From: Sphingobacterium lactis | Lineage (GTDB): Bacteria; Bacteroidota; Bacteroidia; Sphingobacteriales; Sphingobacteriaceae | Length of the DNA: 64,000 nt | Direction: 5' to 3' | Assembly: GCF_011046555.1 (NCBI RefSeq) | Contig: NZ_CP049246.1 | Coordinates: 1,984,001-2,048,000 of the forward strand | Part shown: positions 43,259-52,959 of the stretch, piece by piece | How the letters are laid out: every line of letters begins with the position of its first letter | Position numbering within the stretch: position 1 is the first letter of the stretch | Position numbers and translations under genes: made by a program | The notes under the pieces: generated by a model | Told to the model about the DNA's origin: nothing | Databases searched by the model: none | The model's input: only the letters and a program-made list of their open reading frames with translations

Positions 43259-45637
43259 ATGATTTATCCACAGAATGCAGTAGAAAAGTTAGGGTTTGCG
43301 GAGATAAAGGAATTAATTAAGGTCAAATGCTTAAGTGAGGCAGGGAAGGAAATGGTCGCAAAGATTCAGCCGCAGACAAAGCTGGACCTCATCGATCGAT
43401 ACCTGCGCCAAGCAAAGGAATTTAGAGATCTATTAGTACATGATTCACCATTGCCAGTGGATCATTTTTATCCTATAAAATCCATTATCGAAAAGGCAAA
43501 AGTAGAAGGATCCTTTCTCCTGGAGGAAGAGTTCCATCGGATTCTTTTGTCGCTAAGGACCGTATATGCGGTCATTCGGTATTTCAATGAACGCGAACAG
43601 CAATACCCGAACCTGGAATTGCTGTTTGAGCATCTTCCGATTGAGAAGAATATCCTCAGAAGCATCGAACAGATCATCGATGATCGCGGGAAAATCAAGG
43701 AAAATGCCTCCAGATTGTTGATGGAGATTACCCAGCAGATTTCGAAAGCGGAACAGGAAGCACGAAAACGCCTGGATACCGTTTTTAAACAGGCCCAGAA
43801 GAATGGCTGGACCGCCGATGGCAATCTTACCATTCGAGATGGCCGTCTATGTATACCGATCCTGGCCGAAAACAAGCGTAAAGTAAAGGGATTGATCCAC
43901 GATGAATCCGCAACGGGGCAAACAGCGTACATCGAACCGGAAGAGGTGTTCCACCTGAACAATAAGGTGAGGGACCTGGAATTCGAACGTCGCAGGGAAA
44001 TAGTACGGATCTTAACACAGCTTACAACTGAATTGCGCCCACATGTGCCCCTGTTGTTTTCGTACCATAGCTTGTTGACCAAGCTGGATTTCGTTCGTGC
44101 AAAAGCCTTGTTCGCCCTGGATATTGATGGTGAAATGCCGGAGATTTCCAAGGAAGCAGAAGTAAACCTGCTCCAGGCCAAGCATCCTTTGCTCTACCTC
44201 AGTTCCAAACAGGAAGGCCACCATGCTGTGGTGCCGCTGAACCTGAAAATTGACAATACCGATAGGATCTTGCTGGTTTCTGGACCGAACGCAGGTGGAA
44301 AATCTGTCTGTATGAAGACCGTTGGACTCCTGCAGTTGATGTTCCAATCCGGATTGTTAATCCCTTGTGAACCCGAGTCCAAATTGGGCGTCTTCAAACA
44401 AGTATTCGCTGATATCGGTGATGACCAATCCATCGATAGTGACCTGAGTACGTACAGTGCACACCTGTCCAAAATGAAATATTTTACCCAATTCTCGAAT
44501 GGACGAACCATGGTGCTGATCGATGAATTCGGAACGGGAACGGATCCACTTTTCGGTGGGCCCATTGCAGAAGCCGTGTTGGAGGTGCTGAATAAGAAAC
44601 AGATCCGTGGCGTCATCACGACGCACTATTCCAACCTGAAGGTCTTTGCCAGCAATACCGAAGGTATAGAAAACGCATCCATGCTGTTTGACAATCAAGC
44701 CATGAAACCCCTTTATATCCTGCAAGTAGGTAAACCGGGAAGTTCCTATGCTTTCGAGATTGCGCAAAATATTGGCTTGCCGAAGGAAGTGCTCCATTTG
44801 GCCAAACAGAAGATCGGTGTGCAGCAGAAAAAAGTGGATACCCTCTTGGTGGACCTGGAGCGTGAGAAAAAAGAAGTGTACGACACGAAAGTAGCGATCA
44901 ACTTAAGGGAAAAGGAGATCTTGGCAAAACAATCGGAATTGAATGAACTGCAATCCTTCCTGGAAGAGAACAAGCGCCAACTGATGCGCGATGCAAAGGA
45001 GGAAGCGAAACAGATTATCAAGGACGCGAACAAGCTCGTTGAAAATACCATTGCCGGTATCAAATCGAGCCAAGCCGACAAGGAGGAGACCCGCAAGTTG
45101 CGCGCTGGCCTGCAGCAGGCAACAGATAAACTCAAGGAAAAACAACCGAAGGTGCACCGACCGGAACCACAGCCACAAGCCGAAAATGAAAGCATTGAGG
45201 TAGGAGACTGGGTGCGGATCGTCGAAACCGGAAACGAAGCGCAGGTCATCGAATTGGCCAAGAATAACCTCATCCTAGCACTGGGAGATTTGCGAACTGT
45301 TGTGAAGCGCAACAAGGTTGAGAAATTGCGTGGAAAGGAAAAAGCCAAGGCTACTAAACGCAGCCGTTCCGTTTCGTCCGAGAGTGTTGCTGACTTCAGC
45401 CCTGAAATCGATGTCCGCGGCATGCGAACAGAAGATGCACTCCAGAAGATCGAACAGGTGCTCGATCGCGCCGTAATGATCGGCTACCCGTCCCTTAAAA
45501 TTGTGCACGGTAAAGGCGATGGTATCCTGCGTAAATTTATACGTGATTATCTCCGGAAGTATAACCATGTCAGCCGGTTCGAGGATGAACATGCTGACCG
45601 GGGAGGAGATGGTATTACCTATGCCTATATAGACTAA
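43259..45637 (+). CDS. mutS2: MutS2 family ATPase/endonuclease
   Basis: 792 residues. Coiled-coil-rich N-terminal half, then the MutS ATPase: Walker A GPNAGGKSV, DIGDDQSIDSDLSTYSAHL, Walker B LIDEFGTGTDP, THYSNLKVFAS. A KOW-like segment (VGDWVRIVETG) and a C-terminal Smr nuclease domain (IDVRGMRTEDAL, IVHGKGDGILR) complete the standard MutS2 order. It lacks the mismatch-recognition domain of MutS1 and in other bacteria acts on recombination intermediates or collided ribosomes. Terminator at 45665. Confidence 0.95.
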   Translation: MIYPQNAVEKLGFAEIKELIKVKCLSEAGKEMVAKIQPQTKLDLIDRYLRQAKEFRDLLVHDSPLPVDHFYPIKSIIEKAKVEGSFLLEEEFHRILLSLRTVYAVIRYFNEREQQYPNLELLFEHLPIEKNILRSIEQIIDDRGKIKENASRLLMEITQQISKAEQEARKRLDTVFKQAQKNGWTADGNLTIRDGRLCIPILAENKRKVKGLIHDESATGQTAYIEPEEVFHLNNKVRDLEFERRREIVRILTQLTTELRPHVPLLFSYHSLLTKLDFVRAKALFALDIDGEMPEISKEAEVNLLQAKHPLLYLSSKQEGHHAVVPLNLKIDNTDRILLVSGPNAGGKSVCMKTVGLLQLMFQSGLLIPCEPESKLGVFKQVFADIGDDQSIDSDLSTYSAHLSKMKYFTQFSNGRTMVLIDEFGTGTDPLFGGPIAEAVLEVLNKKQIRGVITTHYSNLKVFASNTEGIENASMLFDNQAMKPLYILQVGKPGSSYAFEIAQNIGLPKEVLHLAKQKIGVQQKKVDTLLVDLEREKKEVYDTKVAINLREKEILAKQSELNELQSFLEENKRQLMRDAKEEAKQIIKDANKLVENTIAGIKSSQADKEETRKLRAGLQQATDKLKEKQPKVHRPEPQPQAENESIEVGDWVRIVETGNEAQVIELAKNNLILALGDLRTVVKRNKVEKLRGKEKAKATKRSRSVSSESVADFSPEIDVRGMRTEDALQKIEQVLDRAVMIGYPSLKIVHGKGDGILRKFIRDYLRKYNHVSRFEDEHADRGGDGITYAYID

Positions 45638-45664
45638 AAGAGCCTAAAAAGAACATTTTATTGT

Positions 45665-45711
45665 AAAAAGCTAAGAATCAGTTGTTTGACTGTATTTCTT
45701 AGCTTTTTTTA
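45665..45711 (+). terminator. Rho-independent terminator of mutS2
   Basis: Stem AAAAAGCTAAGAA / TTCTTAGCTTTTT with an inner CAGT/ACTG pairing, followed by T-run. Strong. Confidence 0.9.
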
Positions 45712-46602
45712 TGTGCTGAAATTTTTGGTGACTTTGAAGAAAATTGATTAGATGTACGATACAATGTGTGGTTTAATAAGGTGGCGGGATAAAATGGCAA
45801 ATGTCCCAAAGCAGTGGAGTGATGAGTACACTTGCCGGGACCTTGTCTGAGGTGAGAGCGTGGTAAGAGCGTACTGAGAGCGTGGTGAGAGCGTGGCTAT
45901 AGCACGACTGCACCTCGATCGCACTCCGCACGCACCTCGGACGGAACTCAGACAAGGTCCAATGTATGTTAAAGTGGGATTGTTGGTTGGATAGCAAAAA
46001 TGAAATTAAAAAGATTTGCTGCCGTTCACTGAAAAAATCGCAAAGCGACTGCGTGTGTACTTTAGCGGAATGGAAAGGATCTAACAAGAAATTTACGGAT
46101 TTACGAAACCAGGGATAAACTGATTCAGAGTAAGGGTTGGTGGTTATAACTGTCTAACTATAAGTGTTTTAATTAGAATATTTGCAGTTCTGACAGATTT
46201 ATTTTTTAAGGATTCCCATTTTCAGCCGACTATCCCAATTGCAATGTTTGCAAAGGCAACTCATTACTAGACCATTTGTAAAACAGTACGTTGGTGAGTT
46301 TACAATTCCTTAATGGTTTACGACCTGCAATCGAGGGGAGAAGGATTCGATTTACATTAAAATCACATCTTTATACTGCTTTGAGAAAAAACTTTTCCAC
46401 ATTTTGATAAATGTTAAAATTTGTTAAAACATCAATGTTTTGGGTGTTTCATTGCTAAAATTTCAATTGATATGGATTGGTTGTTGCAAAAGTATTGAGG
46501 TTTTCAAATCGCATTTACTCGAATGGGTCAAAGAAATACAAATTAATGGTTGTGAGTATATTAAGTTTATGTTAAGCATTGAGGAAAGTCAATCTGACTT
46601 TT
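45712..46602. other. Large intergenic region without credible genes
   Basis: About 0.9 kb between mutS2 and the Oar-like receptor. Short frames here have atypical composition and no start context, so none is called. Contents recognised: the palindromic element 45838-45960, and AT-rich sequence with several TTAAAATTTGTTAAAA-like stretches near 46410-46430. A minus-strand TACTTTTGC box at 46486-46494 mirrors the receptor promoter box. Confidence 0.6.
45838..45960. repeat. Palindromic element with 14-bp terminal inverted repeats and 11-bp tandem units
   Basis: Ends GGACCTTGTCTGAG (45838-45851) and CTCAGACAAGGTCC (45947-45960) are perfect inverted repeats. Between them lie four 11-bp units resembling GTGAGAGCGTG (45852-45895) and four 11-bp units of an inverted, diverged form such as GCACGCACCTC (45906-45949, the last running 3 bp into the right terminal repeat). 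GC-rich compared with the surroundings. It could fold into a long imperfect hairpin. No gene is encoded. REP/BIME- or MITE-like; copy number in the genome unknown. Confidence 0.8.
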
Positions 46603-46610
46603 TACTTTTG
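46603..46610 (+). promoter_or_regulatory. -7 box of the Oar-like receptor gene
   Basis: TACTTTTG followed by C, an exact match to TAnnTTTG; a TTG at 46579-46581 is 21 bp upstream as a -33 candidate. ATG follows at 46633. Confidence 0.6.
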
Positions 46611-46632
46611 CAGTGAATTAATAACAAACCAT

Positions 46633-49600
46633 ATGAAGAAATCTTTACTTTTCTTTGCTTTGGTACTTGCGAGCTACGGAACTATCCAAGCGCAGGTTAC
46701 CACAAGTAGTATGACTGGTGTTGTGACACAATCCAATGGGTCTATCACATCAGGAGCTACAATTAAAGCCACCCACACTCCATCTGGAACTGTCTATTCA
46801 GCTTCAGCAAATGAGTCTGGTCGTTTTAACCTTGCCAACATGCGTGTTGGTGGACCGTACCGTATCGAGATCACGTACGTAGGTCAGGACCCTGTTGTTT
46901 ATGAAGATGTTTATTTGCAATTAGGTCAGCCATTTGTTTTAAATCCTGTTTTCGGGGAAGCTTCAACAACTATCGATGAAGTAACGGTAGTAGGTAGAAG
47001 AAATACCAATGCAAATAAAACAGGTGCCTCTACGAACGTTGGTTTAAAGCAGATTCAGGAACTACCACAAATCAGTAGATCCATTACCGAATTTACCAGA
47101 TTGACACCTCAAGCAAGTGGAAATTCATTTGGTGGTAGAGATGCTAGATTCAATAACCTTCAAATTGATGGTGCGAACTTCAATAATGGATTCGGATTAA
47201 GCTCAAGTGCTTTACCTGGAGGAAGCGCACAACCTATCTCTTTAGATGCAATCGAAGAGATTTCAGTGAATATTGCCCCATTTGATGTTACGCAATCTGG
47301 TTTCACAGGAGCTGGTATTAATGCGGTAACTAAATCTGGTTCTAATGAGTTCCATGGATCGGTTTATGGCTTTTATAACAATGCTCATTTAAATGGTGTA
47401 AAAATCAATAAAAAGAACATTGAGTTCGTTGATGCTACTAAGCAAAACTATGGTTTGACATTAGGTGGACCTATCATTAAGGATAAATTGTTTTTCTTTG
47501 TGAGTGCAGAGCGTGAAGTAGCGACAGGAGCAAATGCTCCAGGGGCTAACTTATGGAGACCATCTGAATTTGGTGTGGCAGACGTTGCAAATAACATTTC
47601 TAGAGTTCGGGAGTCTGATCTTGTAGCAGTAAAGAAACACTTAATAAATCAATTTGGCTACGATCCAGGAGAATATCAAGGATATGCTGATGATGCAAAA
47701 CAATTTGGAAATAAGATTTTAGCTCGTATTGATTGGAATATTAACGATAAACATAAGGCTGCTTTCCGCTATAATGAGTTAAGAGGTGAGTCCATGAACG
47801 TTGCAAACGGATCTTCTGGTCCTCAACCAAGATCTTCTTGGAACCGTGTGAGTGAAAACGCAATGACCTTCCAAAATGGTAATTATGGTTTTGAAAACAT
47901 TGTTAGATCATTCACGGCTGAGTTAAACTCTAATTTTAATTCACAATTATCAAACAAGTTCTTGTTTACATACTCCAAGATACAAGATAAGAGAACTACT
48001 CCAAGTAAACAGTTATTCCCATTTGTGGATATTTGGGACGGAACTTCGGGCGGAGGTAACTATATCAGTTTTGGTACCGAATTATTTTCATACTTAAATG
48101 ATGTAGTGAATGACAACTTTTCATTTACAAATAATTTAACGTATAACACAGGTATTCACTCCTTCACCGGAGGTTTAGCTTTTGAAGTTCAAAAGTTTGG
48201 AAACTCTTATACGAGAATGGGAACGGGATATTACCGTTATGCTTCCGTGGAAGATTTCTTGAAAACTGGAACTCCAAACGAAGTAGCGCCAATTATGTTC
48301 GGATTAACTTATCCATACCAAAATATGGATACTTATGCTCGTATTAATTTTGGACTAGCTTCTGCATATGTTCAAGATAAAATTTCCTTTAACGATCGAT
48401 TGAACGTTACTGTGGGTTTAAGAGCTGAGTTACCAATTTATATGAATGATCTGACTCCAAACCCTTCAATTGATGCATTAAAATTATTGAATCCAGAGGG
48501 TCAGGAAACAACTTATAATTCTGGATTATGGCCTAAATCTAAACTTTTGGTCTCTCCAAGATTAGGATTCAACTATGATGTGTTCGGGGATAGATCCTTA
48601 ACACTTCGTGGTGGTACTGGTATCTTCACTGGACGTGTTCCATTTGTATGGTTAACAAACATGCCAACAAATGCTGGTGTTCTTCAAAATACTGTTGAAC
48701 CAGGTGGTTATGATCAAGTGGCTGGATGGATAGGAAATGTTAGATTCCACCCTGAAGACATCTACTACCATTTGAACAATGTTCCTGCCGGAGCAGAAAA
48801 TGTATTTATTAAAACTCCTAAAGAGGGAGCTCCTTCATCCTTTGCTTTGGTTGATAGAGAATTTAAAATGCCTTCTGTTTGGAGATCAAGTATTGGTGCT
48901 GACTATAAAATCCCGAATTCCCCAGTAACTTTGACAACAGATATCCTTTATACTAGAGACGTAAATGGTATCTTCCAATTTGGTGCGAATAGAAAAGCAA
49001 CATCAGAGAAAATGAACTATGCTGGTGTTGATAGAGATTTCTATCCAAATTCAGCTTCTTACCAATACAATACAGCTATTGGAGCTAACAACGCGACAGT
49101 GTTAACAAATACAGATACTAAGGGGTATGCCTTCTCCGCTACTTTTGGTGCTTCAGTTGCTCCTTGGAATGGTTTATCTGGTTCCATTTTCTATACATAT
49201 TCAGAAGCTAAAGAAGTATCAGCAAATGCTGGATCAAGTGCTGGTTCTGCATGGGCAGGATCACCTGTTGTCAACACACCTAACCAAGATTTCTTGAGTA
49301 TTTCAGATTTTGCTGTACCACACAGAGTTTTAGCTAATATTTCATACTCAATTCAAAATTCTACAATTGGAATTTATTACAATGGATCACACCAAGGAAG
49401 ATTCTCGTATTATCATAGTTTCGACTTAAATGGTGATGGTATTTCTAATGATCTATTATACCTTCCTAAAAATACAGCAGATATGAAATTTGCTGATATT
49501 AAGAATAATGATGGCGAGGTCGTATTTACAACAGCAGATCAAATCAAAGCATTTGATGAGTTCGTTGAAAGTAACGGGTTATCATCCTATAGAGGTCAGA

Positions 49601-49938
49601 TACTTCCTAGAAATGAATTTTTGATGCCGTGGTTAAATAGATTTGATATTCGTTTCACTCAAAATATCTTAAATAGCATTGCAACAAAAGGCGATAAGTT
49701 ACAATTTACAGTAGATGTAATCAATGTAGGTAACCTATTCAATTCTGATTGGGGAGTACAAGATCAAATCCTTACAAACGGACGTGCTATTTTAGGACGT
49801 GTTGGAAGAAATGCAGTAGCAGATCCTACTTTCCAGATGTTACAAGATAATGGGCAATTAGTTACTTCTCCATTTAGAGCTGCAAGTACAACTTCTACTA
49901 CTTGGAGTGCAATGATTGGATTAAGATATTCTTTCTAA
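46633..49938 (+). CDS. Oar-like TonB-dependent receptor with carboxypeptidase-regulatory-like domain
   Basis: 1101 residues from ATG 46633, which opens a signal peptide (MKKSLLFFALVLASYGTIQAQ); the frame continues upstream without support. A CarboxypepD_reg-like domain covers about residues 22-110 (GVVTQSNGSITSGATIKATHTP), then a plug (VTVVGRRNTNANKTGAST) with ALPGGSAQPISLDAIEEISVNIAPFDV and a large barrel ending in MIGLRYSF. Related Oar proteins sit at the outer membrane and are involved in uptake or secretion; substrate unknown. Its codons are clearly more AT-rich (TTA, AAT, GAT) than in neighbouring genes. Terminator at 49966. Confidence 0.92.
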   Translation: MKKSLLFFALVLASYGTIQAQVTTSSMTGVVTQSNGSITSGATIKATHTPSGTVYSASANESGRFNLANMRVGGPYRIEITYVGQDPVVYEDVYLQLGQPFVLNPVFGEASTTIDEVTVVGRRNTNANKTGASTNVGLKQIQELPQISRSITEFTRLTPQASGNSFGGRDARFNNLQIDGANFNNGFGLSSSALPGGSAQPISLDAIEEISVNIAPFDVTQSGFTGAGINAVTKSGSNEFHGSVYGFYNNAHLNGVKINKKNIEFVDATKQNYGLTLGGPIIKDKLFFFVSAEREVATGANAPGANLWRPSEFGVADVANNISRVRESDLVAVKKHLINQFGYDPGEYQGYADDAKQFGNKILARIDWNINDKHKAAFRYNELRGESMNVANGSSGPQPRSSWNRVSENAMTFQNGNYGFENIVRSFTAELNSNFNSQLSNKFLFTYSKIQDKRTTPSKQLFPFVDIWDGTSGGGNYISFGTELFSYLNDVVNDNFSFTNNLTYNTGIHSFTGGLAFEVQKFGNSYTRMGTGYYRYASVEDFLKTGTPNEVAPIMFGLTYPYQNMDTYARINFGLASAYVQDKISFNDRLNVTVGLRAELPIYMNDLTPNPSIDALKLLNPEGQETTYNSGLWPKSKLLVSPRLGFNYDVFGDRSLTLRGGTGIFTGRVPFVWLTNMPTNAGVLQNTVEPGGYDQVAGWIGNVRFHPEDIYYHLNNVPAGAENVFIKTPKEGAPSSFALVDREFKMPSVWRSSIGADYKIPNSPVTLTTDILYTRDVNGIFQFGANRKATSEKMNYAGVDRDFYPNSASYQYNTAIGANNATVLTNTDTKGYAFSATFGASVAPWNGLSGSIFYTYSEAKEVSANAGSSAGSAWAGSPVVNTPNQDFLSISDFAVPHRVLANISYSIQNSTIGIYYNGSHQGRFSYYHSFDLNGDGISNDLLYLPKNTADMKFADIKNNDGEVVFTTADQIKAFDEFVESNGLSSYRGQILPRNEFLMPWLNRFDIRFTQNILNSIATKGDKLQFTVDVINVGNLFNSDWGVQDQILTNGRAILGRVGRNAVADPTFQMLQDNGQLVTSPFRAASTTSTTWSAMIGLRYSF

Positions 49939-49965
49939 TATCTAGATAGAAATCCTATTATATTC

Positions 49966-49998
49966 GAACCCCTCAGCTTTGCTGAGGGGTTCTTTTTT
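49966..49998 (+). terminator. Terminator of the Oar-like receptor
   Basis: GAACCCCTCAGC / GCTGAGGGGTTC with loop TTT followed by TTTTT. Confidence 0.92.
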
Positions 49999-50003
49999 GC
50001 ATA

Positions 50004-50030
50004 AAAAAACCGTCGAAATCTTTTCGACGG
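50004..50030 (-). terminator. Terminator of the LOG-family gene
   Basis: Stem CCGTCGAAA / TTTCGACGG preceded by an A-run (50003-50009) that becomes a U-tract on the minus strand. Confidence 0.85.
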
Positions 50031-50053
50031 CTGTATTGCTAATTTTATTGCGT

Positions 50054-50758
50054 TTAAAAATTCGGTTTCAATAGGTACTTATCGTAGAACCTAAAGATAT
50101 GTTCTGCAGCTTCCTCCGCCGTATCGACCATCCGGTAGAGGTTTAGATCCTCCTCAGAGATATACCTGTTTCCGAGCATGGTATTCTTGATCCAATCGAA
50201 GAGTCCGTTCCAATATTCGGAGCCCACCAGGACGATAGGGAACCTGGCGATCTTTCCGGTTTGGATCAGCGTGATGGCCTCAAAAAGCTCATCCATGGTG
50301 CCGAATCCGCCGGGCATAACGATATATCCCTGCGAGTATTTCATAAACATAACCTTACGCACGAAGAAATAATTGAATTCCAATAATTTATCGCGGTCGA
50401 TGTATTTGTTGTGGAACTGTTCAAAGGGGAGTTCGATGTTCAATCCTACGGATTTACCGCCGGCATTGTAAGCGCCTTTATTTGCTGCTTCCATAATGCC
50501 CGGTCCACCGCCGGATATTACACCGTACCCACGGTCGGCCAGCAGGCGCGCAATCTCTACCGTAAGCTGATAGTATTTATGTTCATCGGGTGTTCTTGCA
50601 GACCCGAAAATGGATACACAGGGACCAATCTTGGCCAGTTTCTCAAATCCATCCACGAATTCTGACATGATCTTGAAAATCTGCCAGGAGTCCTTCACTT
50701 TTATTTCCTGCCAAGTTTTATTGGCGAATGAATTTCTGATTTTGTCGTCTTTTACCAT
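50054..50758 (-). CDS. LOG family protein (TIGR00730 Rossmann fold)
   Basis: 234 residues. The family marks are FGSARTPDEHKYY, GYGVISGGGPGIMEAANKGA and the catalytic PGGFGTMDELFEAITLIQTGK. LOG proteins hydrolyse nucleoside 5'-monophosphates, producing free bases such as cytokinins in plants and their relatives. Cytoplasmic dimer in studied homologues. Monocistronic, divergent from the next oxidoreductase. Confidence 0.92.
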   Translation of the reverse strand: MVKDDKIRNSFANKTWQEIKVKDSWQIFKIMSEFVDGFEKLAKIGPCVSIFGSARTPDEHKYYQLTVEIARLLADRGYGVISGGGPGIMEAANKGAYNAGGKSVGLNIELPFEQFHNKYIDRDKLLEFNYFFVRKVMFMKYSQGYIVMPGGFGTMDELFEAITLIQTGKIARFPIVLVGSEYWNGLFDWIKNTMLGNRYISEEDLNLYRMVDTAEEAAEHIFRFYDKYLLKPNF

Positions 50759-50969
50759 ATGGTGATCACTAAATTAATATAGGCCCTAAGCGAATAACTT
50801 GCTTCGGGTGGATGTAAGATAAGATTTTATATTAATATTTTCTAAACAGGAGCAGCAGTTTTTAAGTACCGAGATTATTTAAAAATTTTAAGGAAAAATT
50901 GGTTTTGTGTTTACTTTTTTTTAGCTTAGATAGCATAAACCTATTCACAACTTTTCAAAATAAACCTTT

Positions 50970-52247
50970 ATGAACAGAAGAGACTTTATTGGCAAGACAG
51001 CACTCGGTGCAGCTGCTATAACGATTTTGCCCCGCCATGTATTGGGTGGAAACGGCTTTTTGGCCCCTAGTGATCGGATCAACCTCGGCTATATAGGCGT
51101 AGGGAAGCAGGTTCCTGTGTTGCTACATGGCCTGATGGGCGTACCGGAGACCATGGTCATTGCCGCAGCTGATGTAAACAGTCAGAAATTAAGCCATTTC
51201 ATCGGCGAAGCCAACAAATTGAACGCCAAGAAAAGTGGGCATGAGGTACAGGGGTATGGGGATTATCGGGAACTTCTGGGGAGAAAGGATATTGATGCGG
51301 TTGTGATTGCCTCTCCGGACCATTGGCATGCCATGCATGTGGTGGACGCAGCCAAGGCTGGGAAAGATATCTATTGCGAGAAACCTTTGGCCCTGACCAT
51401 AGATGAAGGCCGTGCCATGGTGGATGCTGTGCGTAAATATAAGCGCGTCCTGCAGACAGGAAGTATGCAGCGTTCGCAACATTATTTTAGGCAGGCTGCT
51501 GACCTGATCCGCAACGGATATATCGGAGACATCAAGGAAGTGAATGTATCGATCGGAGAGCCTGTACGGGAATGTGATTTACCTTCTTTACCGACACCGG
51601 CACATATCGATTGGGATTCGTGGATTGGACCGTCACTGTACCGTGGATTCAGCCCGGTGCTCAGCCCGGAATTGAACAGTAAGGAATGGGCGTTGTGGCG
51701 CCTGTATCATGGTTTCGGAGGTGGATATATTACCGACTGGGGTGCACATATGTTCGATATCGTCCAATGGGCATTGGATATGGATAGCTCAGGCCCGGTT
51801 TCCTTTACTCCTCCGGATGTGCCAAACGCGAAGGAAGGTCTTTACTTCACTTATAAGAATGGCGTTAAAGTCAACCATAAATCATGGGGTAGTTTCAATG
51901 CCATCCAATTCCTAGGAACAGAAGGCAAGATCGAAGTGGCTCGGGAATTCCTGCGTTCGGACAAGGCAAATCTACCGGAGATGAAGATTGCCGAGAAGGA
52001 CCGCAAGGTATATTATTCGGAAAATCATTACAAGGACTTTACAGATGCCATCAAGAAGCGCTCTAAGCCTATCTGTGATGTAGAGGTCGGTCACCGTACT
52101 GCAACGGTTTGTAATGCGGTAAATATCGCTTACCAATTGCAGAAGCCTATCAAATGGGATCCGCGGAAGGAGCAGTTCGATAATCCATTTGCCAATAACC
52201 TGAAGGGTAGACCGTATCGCGGCAAGTGGAATTACCTTGATTTTTAG
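50970..52247 (+). CDS. Gfo/Idh/MocA family oxidoreductase, Tat-exported
   Basis: 425 residues. Tat signal NRRDFIGKTALGAAAITIL, then INLGYIGVGKQVP, VIASPDHWHAMHV and YCEKPLALTIDEG, whose Lys is the expected catalytic residue. The C-terminal domain includes GFGGGYITDWGAHMFDIV. It is closest in layout to the protein at 8092. Alone here, not tied to the main sugar cluster; recR lies downstream behind a terminator. Confidence 0.9.
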   Translation: MNRRDFIGKTALGAAAITILPRHVLGGNGFLAPSDRINLGYIGVGKQVPVLLHGLMGVPETMVIAAADVNSQKLSHFIGEANKLNAKKSGHEVQGYGDYRELLGRKDIDAVVIASPDHWHAMHVVDAAKAGKDIYCEKPLALTIDEGRAMVDAVRKYKRVLQTGSMQRSQHYFRQAADLIRNGYIGDIKEVNVSIGEPVRECDLPSLPTPAHIDWDSWIGPSLYRGFSPVLSPELNSKEWALWRLYHGFGGGYITDWGAHMFDIVQWALDMDSSGPVSFTPPDVPNAKEGLYFTYKNGVKVNHKSWGSFNAIQFLGTEGKIEVAREFLRSDKANLPEMKIAEKDRKVYYSENHYKDFTDAIKKRSKPICDVEVGHRTATVCNAVNIAYQLQKPIKWDPRKEQFDNPFANNLKGRPYRGKWNYLDF

Positions 52248-52280
52248 ATTCGCAATACTTTAGATTTGTTTCATAATCCG

Positions 52281-52318
52281 ATGCGCCTGCAGTCTTCGTG
52301 ACTTGGGCGCATTTTTTT
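52281..52318 (+). terminator. Terminator between oxidoreductase and recR
   Basis: Stem ATGCGCC / GGGCGCAT, ending in a T-run (52312-52318). Confidence 0.75.
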
Positions 52319-52332
52319 GGTCAATATTTTCG

Positions 52333-52340
52333 TAATTTTG
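52333..52340 (+). promoter_or_regulatory. -7 box of recR, start codon at the expected transcription start
   Basis: TAATTTTG fits TAnnTTTG and ends 4 bp before the ATG at 52345, the same spacing as for the gene at 10929. Confidence 0.5.
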
Positions 52341-52344
52341 AAAC

Positions 52345-52959
52345 ATGAACTTTTCATCTAAGCTTTTGGAACATGCGGTTGAGGAATTTGGTAAACTGCC
52401 CGGGGTCGGAAAGAAGACGGCGTTGCGGTTGGTATTGCACTTATTGAAGCAATCGGATGCAGAGGTTGGTCGTTTTACGCAGTCCATAGACAAGCTCAAA
52501 CAGGAGATTAAATATTGCAAGACCTGTTTCAATATCTCGGATATGGAACAATGTGAGATCTGTGCGTCCGTAAAGCGGGACCATGGATTGATCTGTGTGG
52601 TGGAGGATACGCGCGATGTCATGGCGATCGAAAATACCAATCAGTTCAATGGCGTATACCATGTGCTTGGCGGGTTGATCTCACCGATGGAAGGGGTAGG
52701 GCCTGCAGACCTGAAGATCGAAGGGTTGATCGACCGTGTGAAGACAGGAAACGTGCAGGAGATCATATTGGCCCTCAGTGCGACCATGGAAGGGGATACC
52801 ACCATTTTCTACCTCTATAGAAAACTGAAGGAATTCGATGTGCAGATTTCCACAATTGCCCGCGGTATATCCTTTGGTGGGGAATTGGAATATGTAGATG
52901 AAATTACACTGGGACGTTCCATTGCTACCCGTGTACCTTACGAAAGAAACGTTAGCTAG
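52345..52959 (+). CDS. recR: Recombination mediator RecR
   Basis: 204 residues. N-terminal helix-hairpin-helix ([17 protein letters not shown]), zinc motif [17 protein letters not shown] with four Cys, then a TOPRIM domain ([32 protein letters not shown]). It loads RecA onto SSB-coated ssDNA together with RecF/RecO. It has its own promoter and ends convergently, its last 8 bp overlapping the tail of the MFS gene. Confidence 0.96.
   Translation: MNFSSKLLEHAVEEFGKLPGVGKKTALRLVLHLLKQSDAEVGRFTQSIDKLKQEIKYCKTCFNISDMEQCEICASVKRDHGLICVVEDTRDVMAIENTNQFNGVYHVLGGLISPMEGVGPADLKIEGLIDRVKTGNVQEIILALSATMEGDTTIFYLYRKLKEFDVQISTIARGISFGGELEYVDEITLGRSIATRVPYERNVS

Noticed and set aside
45838..45960. CRISPR array
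   Set aside because: The 11-bp units are contiguous without spacers and inverted between halves, and there are no cas genes nearby.
45773..46087. 104-codon minus-strand frame in the large intergenic gap
   Set aside because: It runs through the palindromic repeat units, has no plausible start context or recognisable domain, and looks like chance coding in a GC-rich repeat.
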